Below are positions 1-5,037 of a DNA stretch of 6,336 nt, in pieces. A program made the translations under genes and the position numbers. Positions within the stretch are counted from its first letter, which is position 1; each line of letters begins with the position of its first letter. This DNA comes from Clostridium sp. CAG:389. Its GTDB lineage: Bacteria; Bacillota; Clostridia; TANB77; CAG-508. The DNA is taken from NCBI GenBank assembly GCA_000438255.1, contig FR901865.1, forward strand, positions 1 through 6,336, written 5' to 3'. The notes below the pieces were generated by a model. That model ran no database searches, was not told where the DNA came from, and was given only the letters and a program-made list of their open reading frames with translations.

Positions 1-28
1 GCCTGAGTGAAAGAGGCGCACATTTTTT
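1..28 (+). terminator. Left-truncated rho-independent terminator (loop and 3' arm)
   Basis: GCCT at 1-4 pairs with AGGC at 14-17 around the loop GAGTGAAAG. The 3' side continues GCAC and then runs into six T at 23-28. If the bases just left of the window read GTGC, the stem would grow to 8 GC-rich pairs, a typical intrinsic terminator. Only half is visible, so the full stem is inferred. It would end a plus-strand gene lying outside the window. Confidence 0.5.
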
Positions 29-159
29 ATATTAAATTTTCTTTTTGAATATAATGAAAAGATTCAATTTTCAAAAACATATAGGTAAGAACACCACCAA
101 AAGATTTTCCAGAATGTAACCGTTGATGTTACTATTTTACTATAATTTTTCCCATTTTA

Positions 160-188
160 TTGATATTTATGCAAAAATATTATATAAT
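160..188 (+). promoter_or_regulatory. Sigma-A-type promoter of the DUF1653-serS-engB operon
   Basis: A -35 box TTGATA (160-165) and a perfect -10 box TATAAT (183-188) are separated by exactly 17 bases in very AT-rich DNA. Transcription would start near 195, leaving a leader of only about 23 bases before the ATG at 218. That leaves no room for a T-box or riboswitch between this promoter and the first gene. Another TATAAT at 141-146 lacks a matching -35 box at the right distance. Confidence 0.75.
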
Positions 189-217
189 GCCTTAAGATAA
201 GAAAGGATTGATATGAA

Positions 218-481
218 ATGGAAGAAGTACAAATCGGAAAAGTATACCGTCATTTTAAAGGCAACTACTATTTTGTAGAAAACATAGCATATGACACGGA
301 GACATCGGAAAGAATAGTCGTTTATAAACCATTATATGAAAGAGCTGATAAAAAGCAATTTTGGGTAAGACCAGAAAAAATGTTTTTGTCCGAGGTTTCT
401 GCTGATAGACCAGATAATATTACAGGTCAAAAACATAGATTTGAAATAGCAAAAAATATTGAAAAAAATTATATAGACTAA
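218..481 (+). CDS. DUF1653 family small protein
   Basis: This gene encodes 87 residues. The N-terminal half carries the features I associate with DUF1653 (PF07866): IGKVYRHFKGNYY near residues 6-18, then an ET..ERIVVYKPLYE segment, then WVRPEKMF near residues 49-56. The function of the family is not established; members are small, soluble and widespread in bacteria. The ATG at 218 is preceded by AAAGGA (202-207) at a spacing of 10. An ATG at 213 is in a different frame. It is the first gene after the promoter at 160-188. Only 29 bases separate it from serS, so co-transcription is likely. The last 20 residues are lysine- and asparagine-rich and lie beyond the conserved part. There is no signal peptide or membrane segment. 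Family assignment is from pattern recognition. Confidence 0.85.
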   Translation: MEEVQIGKVYRHFKGNYYFVENIAYDTETSERIVVYKPLYERADKKQFWVRPEKMFLSEVSADRPDNITGQKHRFEIAKNIEKNYID

Positions 482-510
482 TACATTAATTAAATTTATA
501 GGAGGCAAAA

Positions 511-1797
511 ATGATAGATATTAAATTTTTAAGAGAAAATCCAGATGTTGTAAAACAAAACATCAAAAATAAATTTCAAGATGAAAAAATAGTTTTAGTT
601 GATGAAGTCATTGACTTAGACATTAAAAACAGAGAAGCAAAACTAAATGGAGATAATTTAAGAGCTGAAAGAAAATCTCTAAGTGCTGAAATTGGTGGAC
701 TTATGAAACAAGGAAAAAAAGAAGAAGCAGAATCAATTAAAGCCAAAGTTCAAGAAATAAATGAAAAACTTGAAAAAAACGAAAAATTAGAAGCTGAATA
801 TGCAGAAGAAATAAAATCAAGAATGATGAAAATACCAAATATTATGGATCCATCTGTTCCAATCGGTAAAGATGACAGTGAAAATGTAGAAGTTCAAAGA
901 TTTGGTGAACCAGTTGTTCCAGATTATGAAATTCCATATCATGCAGATATTATTGATAGATTCAATGGAATGGATAAAGAATCTGCTGGCCGTACAAGTG
1001 GTGTTGGTTTCTACTACTTGATTGGTGATGTTGCAAGACTTCACGAAGCAATGCTTGCATATGCCAGAGATTTTATGATTAACAATGGATTTACATATGC
1101 TATCCCACCATTTATGATTCGTAGTGATGTTGTAACTGGTGTTATGAGTTTTGAAGAAATGTATGACATGATGTACAAAATTGAAGGTGAAGATTTATAC
1201 TTAATTGGTACATCTGAGCATTCAATGATTGGTAGATTTAAAGATCAACTAATCAAAAAAGATGAACTTCCAATCAGCATGACATCATACTCTCCATGTT
1301 TCAGAAAAGAAATCGGTTCTCATGGATTAGAAGAAAGAGGTTTATATCGTGTTCATCAATTTGAAAAACAAGAAATGATAGTTTTATGCGAACCAGAAGA
1401 TTCTATGAACTGGTATAATAAAATGTGGAAATTAAGTGTTGATTTATTTAGAAGCTTTAATGTTCCTGTAAGACAACTTGATTGTTGTTCAGGTGATTTA
1501 GCAGATTTAAAAGTTAAATCTTGTGATATAGAGGCTTGGAGCCCTAGACAAAAGAAATATTTTGAAGTATGTAGTTGTTCTAATCTAGGAGATGCACAAG
1601 CTAGACGTCTAGGAATTCGTGTTAAGAGCGAAAAAGGAAATTATTTCTTACATACATTAAATAATACAGTTGTTGCTACTCCAAGAGGATTAATTGCTGT
1701 ATTAGAAAATAATTATAATGAAGACGGAAGTGTTACAGTTCCAGAAGTTTTAAGACCATATATGGGTGGAACTGAAAAAATTCTTCCAAAAAAATAA
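511..1797 (+). CDS. serS: Seryl-tRNA synthetase (class II)
   Basis: The enzyme charges tRNA-Ser (and tRNA-Sec where present) with serine in the cytoplasm. The 428 residues match the usual length of about 420-430. Residues 1 to about 105 form the N-terminal domain, with a Lys/Glu-rich coiled-coil arm (roughly 30-105) that grips the tRNA long variable arm. The catalytic domain follows: TSEH at 234-237 (the T-x-E serine-binding element), class II motif 2 from FRKE (264-267) through RVHQFEKQE (280-288), and motif 3 around residues 385-400 with Arg392 and the ending LEN. Motif 3 reads NNTVVATPRG where common bacterial enzymes have roughly NGSGLAVGRT. Several parts of the core (KIEGEDLYLIGTSEH, CFRKE) resemble archaeal bacterial-type SerRS. 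I recall the same form in Clostridia such as Lachnospiraceae, so this is probably a lineage subtype and not a recent transfer. The ribosome binding site AGGAGG at 500-505 sits 5 bases before the ATG. It lies in an operon between the DUF1653 gene and engB. Confidence 0.97.
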   Translation: MIDIKFLRENPDVVKQNIKNKFQDEKIVLVDEVIDLDIKNREAKLNGDNLRAERKSLSAEIGGLMKQGKKEEAESIKAKVQEINEKLEKNEKLEAEYAEEIKSRMMKIPNIMDPSVPIGKDDSENVEVQRFGEPVVPDYEIPYHADIIDRFNGMDKESAGRTSGVGFYYLIGDVARLHEAMLAYARDFMINNGFTYAIPPFMIRSDVVTGVMSFEEMYDMMYKIEGEDLYLIGTSEHSMIGRFKDQLIKKDELPISMTSYSPCFRKEIGSHGLEERGLYRVHQFEKQEMIVLCEPEDSMNWYNKMWKLSVDLFRSFNVPVRQLDCCSGDLADLKVKSCDIEAWSPRQKKYFEVCSCSNLGDAQARRLGIRVKSEKGNYFLHTLNNTVVATPRGLIAVLENNYNEDGSVTVPEVLRPYMGGTEKILPKK

Positions 1798-1823
1798 AAT
1801 ATAACAAACAATCAAATATTTAA

Positions 1824-1851
1824 CATCTAAAATTCAAAAAAAATTTAGATG
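1824..1851 (+). other. Intergenic hairpin between serS and engB without a T-tract
   Basis: CATCTAAA (1824-1831) pairs perfectly with TTTAGATG (1844-1851), giving an 8-bp stem with an A-rich 12-base loop. The bases after the stem are GCGCTGAATG, not a T run, so it does not look like an intrinsic terminator. It lies 26 bases after the serS stop and ends about 25 bases before the engB ribosome binding site. It might be an mRNA processing or stabilising element, or an operator; the sequence does not decide. Confidence 0.45.
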
Positions 1852-1891
1852 GCGCTGAATGAAACAAAGTGAATCGAAAAGGAGTAAAAAT

Positions 1892-2473
1892 ATGGTAGTA
1901 AATAATCCAAAATTTGAAATTTCAGCAGTAAAACCTGCTCAATATCCAAAAAATAATTTACCAGAAGTTGTTTTGGTTGGCAAATCTAATGTTGGTAAAT
2001 CAAGTTTTATAAATACTATGATAAATAGAAAAAAACTTGCTAGAACAAGTAGTGAGCCTGGTAAAACAAGACAAATTAATTTTTATAATATTGATGAAAA
2101 ATTTTATTTTGTTGATTTACCTGGATATGGGTATAGTAAAATGTCTAAAAAAGAACAAGAACAAGTTGGAAAGTTTATTGAGCAATATTTATTTAATAGA
2201 GATCAAATTTCTTTGATTATCTTTTTAGTTGATATTCGCCACTCTCCTACTGAGAATGATAAGCTTATGTATGATTATGTTATTCGTTCTGGTTTACCTT
2301 GTATGATTTTGGCTAATAAAGCTGATAAAATTGCCATTACAAAGGTTTCAGATGTTGCTAATACATTGCAAAAAACCTTGAATCCTATTGGTGATATTCC
2401 TACATTTCCTTTTTCTTCTGAGAGAAAAGTTTACATGGATGATGTATGGAATGAAATTGAAAAATATATTTAA
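1892..2473 (+). CDS. engB: EngB (YsxC/YihA) family ribosome-assembly GTPase
   Basis: This TRAFAC-class GTPase is needed for late assembly of the 50S ribosomal subunit. With the start at 1892 the product has 193 residues, normal for the family. The G motifs appear in order: P-loop GKSNVGKS (30-37), the switch I region SSEPGKTRQINFY (53-65), G3 DLPGYG (75-80), G4 NKAD (142-145) and G5 around SSERK (175-179). The TRQINFY and DLPGYGY segments are specific to EngB. An in-frame ATG at 1859 would add 11 polar residues but has no ribosome binding site. The ATG at 1892 has AAAAGGAG (1877-1884) at a spacing of 7, so I prefer it. The gene follows serS by 94 bases and ends just before a strong terminator. 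In many bacteria engB lies near clpX or lon; here it sits with serS. Confidence 0.95.
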   Translation: MVVNNPKFEISAVKPAQYPKNNLPEVVLVGKSNVGKSSFINTMINRKKLARTSSEPGKTRQINFYNIDEKFYFVDLPGYGYSKMSKKEQEQVGKFIEQYLFNRDQISLIIFLVDIRHSPTENDKLMYDYVIRSGLPCMILANKADKIAITKVSDVANTLQKTLNPIGDIPTFPFSSERKVYMDDVWNEIEKYI

Positions 2474-2477
2474 AAAA

Positions 2478-2506
2478 CGGGATGGATCTCCAATCCCGCT
2501 TTTTTT
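2478..2506 (+). terminator. Rho-independent terminator, probably bidirectional
   Basis: CGGGAT (2478-2483) pairs with ATCCCG (2493-2498), and a further GG/CC pairing is possible with one bulged A. A run of seven T (2500-2506) follows on the plus strand. Six A before the stem (2472-2477) give a matching T-tract on the minus strand. It begins four bases after the engB stop and its T run covers the stop codon of the converging membrane-protein gene, so it probably ends both transcripts. Confidence 0.9.
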
Positions 2507-2774
2507 AGCAACAACATTTTCTTTTTTTATCTTTTTTTCTGTTACAAATTAATAGTATTATAGATAAAACTAGAAGTAATGCAAGTACCACAGCCAATAC
2601 GATTATTGCTCCAAAAGATGCTAATATTTCAGATGATATTGCTGCTGCACCAACTAATAGTCCAATAACAAATGCAAGAGCAACTGCTATTATTACTGTT
2701 ATAATTCCAAAGCATTTATTGTTATTGCATTTATCTTCTTTTTTGTCATAGCAAAATACTTCTTGTGGCTCCAT
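2505..2774 (-). CDS. Small cysteine-rich protein with two membrane segments, unknown function
   Basis: I do not recognise this family. The 89-residue product has a polar N-terminus with Cys8, Cys16 and Cys21. Two hydrophobic segments follow (roughly 22-46 and 54-77), joined by a very short turn, as in a helical hairpin. A strongly basic tail follows and ends in three cysteines (87-89). The lysine- and arginine-rich tail suggests that this end faces the cytoplasm, and probably both ends do. Metal binding, disulphide formation or a spore- or envelope-related role are possible but unproven. The start is ATG 2774, because AGGAGG (2788-2783) lies 8 bases upstream. A GTG at 2783 is in frame but overlaps that ribosome binding site. 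The gene appears to have its own promoter, with a perfect inverted repeat just before the ribosome binding site, and converges with engB. Confidence 0.8.
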   Translation of the reverse strand: MEPQEVFCYDKKEDKCNNNKCFGIITVIIAVALAFVIGLLVGAAAISSEILASFGAIIVLAVVLALLLVLSIILLICNRKKDKKRKCCC

Positions 2775-2788
2775 AAAAGTCACCTCCT

Positions 2789-2817
2789 GTATAACACCTT
2801 TATTTGATGTGTTATAC
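2789..2817 (-). promoter_or_regulatory. Perfect 9-bp inverted repeat in the leader of the small membrane protein gene
   Basis: GTATAACAC at 2789-2797 and GTGTTATAC at 2809-2817 are exact reverse complements separated by 11 bases. On the minus strand the repeat starts at about the predicted transcription start and ends one base before the GGAGG of the ribosome binding site. It could be an RNA hairpin at the mRNA 5' end, which would protect the message or hinder ribosome binding, or a DNA operator for a dimeric repressor. No T-tract follows, so it is not a terminator. Confidence 0.65.
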
Positions 2818-2822
2818 TATAT

Positions 2823-2852
2823 ATTATGTTAGATACAAAGAAAAGATGTCAA
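2823..2852 (-). promoter_or_regulatory. Promoter of the small membrane protein gene
   Basis: On the minus strand, TTGACA (2852-2847) matches the sigma-A -35 consensus exactly. CATAAT (2828-2823) differs from the -10 consensus at one position. The spacer is 18 bases, one more than ideal. The start point would fall near 2816, at the edge of the 9-bp inverted repeat. The -35 box lies inside the terminator hairpin of the upstream operon, so the two elements share bases. Confidence 0.6.
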
Positions 2853-2893
2853 ATTTCGACATTTTTATATAAATGTTCAAAATTTCACATCTT
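2843..2893 (-). terminator. Long hairpin terminator after the rnj-gltX-DUF951 operon
   Basis: AAGATGT (2843-2849) pairs with ACATCTT (2887-2893). Pairing continues inward after one mismatch through AAATTT, a G-T wobble and CATTT with one bulged A, so the stem spans about 51 bases. On the minus strand the stem is followed by a broken T run (TTTTCTTT, partly inside the stem), adequate for ending the operon that stops at 2909. On the plus strand a cleaner run of six T (2895-2900) follows, so it may also stop plus-strand read-through. Confidence 0.7.
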
Positions 2894-2908
2894 GTTTTTT
2901 ATTTAGAT

Positions 2909-3091
2909 TTAATTATTATCCATTTTCTTAGTTATCATTTTTACTGCTTTTTCTCTTGGAATCATAACCACATGTCCACACCCTTGGCATTTCAATTTAA
3001 AATCAACTCCAACTCTTGTTATCTCCCATAGTTTACTTCCACAAGGGTGTTGTTTTTTTGTTCTAACAATATCACCAATATTATATTCCAT
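2909..3091 (-). CDS. DUF951 family protein, zinc-ribbon-like
   Basis: The 60-residue protein has the features of DUF951 (PF06107): an IGDIVRTKKQHPCGS opening (5-19), WEITRVGVDFKLKC (22-35), then CQGCGHVVMIPR (35-46). The family is common in Firmicutes and has no settled function. Cys17, Cys35 and Cys38, with His16 or His40, could form a small zinc site; this is inferred from the HPCG and CxxCGH pattern. The N-terminal part looks like a small beta-barrel, and nucleic-acid binding is a reasonable guess only. The ATG has GAGGTGA upstream. It lies 29 bases after the gltX stop, is the last gene of the operon and is followed by the hairpin at 2843-2893. Confidence 0.88.
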   Translation of the reverse strand: MEYNIGDIVRTKKQHPCGSKLWEITRVGVDFKLKCQGCGHVVMIPREKAVKMITKKMDNN

Positions 3092-3120
3092 TTCAAATCA
3101 CCTCAAAATCTGTATTGTTT

Positions 3121-4761
3121 CTATTGTCTAAAACGTTTTTCTATCTCTTCTCTTCCTAATACTTGCATTATTTCATATAAATCTGGTGTATTAGTTCTTT
3201 TTGTTAAAGCAACTCTTAAAACTGTACTAACATCTCCAACATGTGCTGCATACATTCCTGGATTTGTTTTAAATTCTTTAACTTCTTTTGCATAACCCAT
3301 TTCGCCTGCTAATTCTTTGATTTTATCAAACCAAGTTTGTTTATCATCATTTTCATCATAATATTTTTCAATATATAATTTTAATATTTTTTCAACTGAC
3401 TCTTTATCATTTATTACTTGATATGGATATTCTTCTTCATTTTTATCAAATAACTTATCATACATATATTCAATGTTTTCTTTAACATCAGACCATTTTG
3501 ATATATCTTTTCTTGGCTTTTTGTTTCCTCTTTCTATACCAAAAACTTTTAAAGCATATTCTTTATCTTTTAAGATTTCTGCTAATTCTGAATCATATTT
3601 TGATGCCCATAAGTTTGCATTTTCATATACCTCTTCTGCTGTCATTTTTGATATTACTGTTTTAGATACATCTAATAATTTAACCATATCAAATAAAGCA
3701 CCACTAACACTCATTTTGTTTAATTGTAATTCAAATTCATTTAATTCTTTATCTGGATTTGCTCTTCTCCAATTTTCAAATGTAGAGTTTGCAATATTCA
3801 TTAAATATTCTTTAACTGCCTCTGCTGGAATACCTTCTTCTGCATAGTAACTTACAGCAGCTTCTGCATCTTTTCTTTTACTTAATTTTCTCTTATTTCC
3901 ATTGTCATTTTTCATGATTGGTGCAATATGTGCATATTTAGGAGCTTTGAATCCTAATTCATGGAATAGTTGTAAATGTAATGGTACTGATGATAACCAT
4001 TCATCTCCTCTTATTACATGTGTTGTGTGCATTAAGTGGTCATCAACTGCATGTGCAAAGTGATATGTTGGTAATCCATCTGCTTTTATTATAACTATAT
4101 CTTGGTCGTTTTCTGGAAAATCAACCTTTCCTTTAATTACATCATGATGTTGTATTTTTCTGTCTTCTCTTCCAGGTGATTTAAATCTGATTATATAATT
4201 TTCACCGTTTTGAATTCTTTTCATAGCTTCTTCAACTGTTACAGTTCTGCATTTTGCCCATACCCCATAATATCCAGGTCTGATTTTTGCAGCTTCTTGT
4301 TTTGCTCTTATTTCTTCTACATCTTCTGGTGTACAGAAACATGGATATGCTTTACCTTGTTCAATTAGATATTTTGCATATGCTTGGTAAATTTCTTTTC
4401 TTTGACTTTGTTTATATGGTCCATAATTTCCTTTTCCTTCTTCTTCTGAAATCATACCTTCATCTGGTTCAATTGCAAAATCTTTTAAAGAGCTAACAAT
4501 TCCTGATACTGCGTTTTCTACTTCTCTTTTTTGGTCTGTATCTTCAACTCTTAGAAAAAATACTCCATTTGTTTGTGATGCCAATTTTCTTGCTATTAAT
4601 GATTGATATAGCCCTCCTATGTGTACAAAACCTGTTGGGCTTGGAGCAAATCTTGTTACTATTGCACCTTCTGGTAAATCTCTTTCTGGATATTTTTCTT
4701 CATAATATGATATTTCCTTTGCATCTGGAAATATTAAATTTGCTAAATCTTTATAATCCAT
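3121..4761 (-). CDS. gltX: Glutamyl-tRNA synthetase (class I)
   Basis: The enzyme attaches glutamate to tRNA-Glu. In bacteria without GlnRS it also charges tRNA-Gln, for later amidation by GatCAB; this window cannot say which applies. The Rossmann fold carries RFAPSPTGFVHIGG (37-50, the HIGH-type motif). The KMSKS-type loop is KLSKR (292-296), and THVIRGDEW (247-255) is another conserved block. After about residue 330 comes the helical anticodon-binding part. The protein has 546 residues, against about 465-500 for most bacterial enzymes. About 33 extra residues precede the RFAPSPTG motif, and the C-terminal part is also long. I recall this longer form from Clostridia. Cys141, Cys143 and Cys171 resemble the zinc motif of E. 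coli GluRS, but its fourth ligand two residues after the last Cys is absent (Thr here). The ribosome binding site AAGAGGAG (4777-4770) lies 8 bases before the ATG. The gene follows the broken small gene by 28 bases. Confidence 0.96.
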   Translation of the reverse strand: MDYKDLANLIFPDAKEISYYEEKYPERDLPEGAIVTRFAPSPTGFVHIGGLYQSLIARKLASQTNGVFFLRVEDTDQKREVENAVSGIVSSLKDFAIEPDEGMISEEEGKGNYGPYKQSQRKEIYQAYAKYLIEQGKAYPCFCTPEDVEEIRAKQEAAKIRPGYYGVWAKCRTVTVEEAMKRIQNGENYIIRFKSPGREDRKIQHHDVIKGKVDFPENDQDIVIIKADGLPTYHFAHAVDDHLMHTTHVIRGDEWLSSVPLHLQLFHELGFKAPKYAHIAPIMKNDNGNKRKLSKRKDAEAAVSYYAEEGIPAEAVKEYLMNIANSTFENWRRANPDKELNEFELQLNKMSVSGALFDMVKLLDVSKTVISKMTAEEVYENANLWASKYDSELAEILKDKEYALKVFGIERGNKKPRKDISKWSDVKENIEYMYDKLFDKNEEEYPYQVINDKESVEKILKLYIEKYYDENDDKQTWFDKIKELAGEMGYAKEVKEFKTNPGMYAAHVGDVSTVLRVALTKRTNTPDLYEIMQVLGREEIEKRFRQ

Positions 4762-4789
4762 TTTCTATTCTCCTCTTAAAATGATATTT

Positions 4790-5016
4790 TTATCTTTCTA
4801 TTTCTTCTTCTTTTTCCTTTGGCTTTCTTCCTCTATTATCTCGTTTTGCAACAAGCATTTTTTCATTTGGGTTTTCTCTTTTTTTACTAACCTCTATTAT
4901 TAATTTAATTACCTCTTCGTTGCTAATATTAGGATATATTTTTTTCAATTTTTTTTTATTTCATTTGGTGCCAAATTCATATTTTCTTCTACTATTTGTA
5001 ATTTACGATTTCCCAT
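4790..5016 (-). CDS. Small unrecognised operon gene, frame interrupted at an A9 run (frameshifted or slippage-dependent)
   Basis: An ATG at 5016 has AAGGAG (5029-5024) at a spacing of 7 and lies 21 bases after the rnj stop, so translation starting here is likely. Read straight, it gives 23 residues (MGNRKLQIVEEN...) and stops at TGA (4947-4945) right after nine A (4957-4949). If the ribosome or polymerase shifts by -1 in that run (equivalent to one extra A), the frame stays open to TAA at 4792-4790 and gives about 75 residues. The extended protein is charged and lysine/glutamate-rich, with a predicted helical middle and an RGRKPKEKEEE tail that faintly recalls an AT-hook. I do not recognise the family. 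The cause could be a real pseudogene, programmed slippage, or a sequencing error in the homopolymer. It ends 28 bases before gltX. Confidence 0.6.
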
Positions 5017-5037
5017 AAATATTCTCCTTTTTTAATT

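Noticed and set aside
1..120. GAAAGAGGCGC near the left edge resembles the start of a lysine riboswitch.
   Set aside because: The other conserved lysine-riboswitch blocks are missing downstream. A truncated terminator explains the GC-rich arm plus T run better.
116..132. GTAAC / GTTAC inverted repeat with a 7-base loop, considered as part of a T-box or other riboswitch before serS.
   Set aside because: Only five pairs, no T-box signature (AGGGTGGNACCGCG-like), and it lies upstream of the promoter at 160-188, so it would not be in the serS leader.
20..135. A minus-strand open stretch of about 33 codons in the left-edge spacer, ending before the putative terminator.
   Set aside because: It is short, has stop codons immediately upstream, and shows no start codon with a ribosome binding site and no recognisable family. 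Such stretches are expected by chance in spacer DNA.
817..1044. Open frame antisense to serS, and similar antisense frames over gltX and rnj.
   Set aside because: They lie opposite strongly conserved coding sequence, lack plausible ribosome binding sites and have low-complexity translations; they are shadows of the real genes.
1859..1891. Upstream ATG at 1859 as an alternative engB start.
   Set aside because: No ribosome binding site precedes it, whereas ATG 1892 has AAAAGGAG at a good distance and gives the usual EngB N-terminus.
2775..2783. GTG at 2783 as an alternative start of the small membrane protein.
   Set aside because: It overlaps the GGAGG ribosome binding site, which is well placed for ATG 2774.
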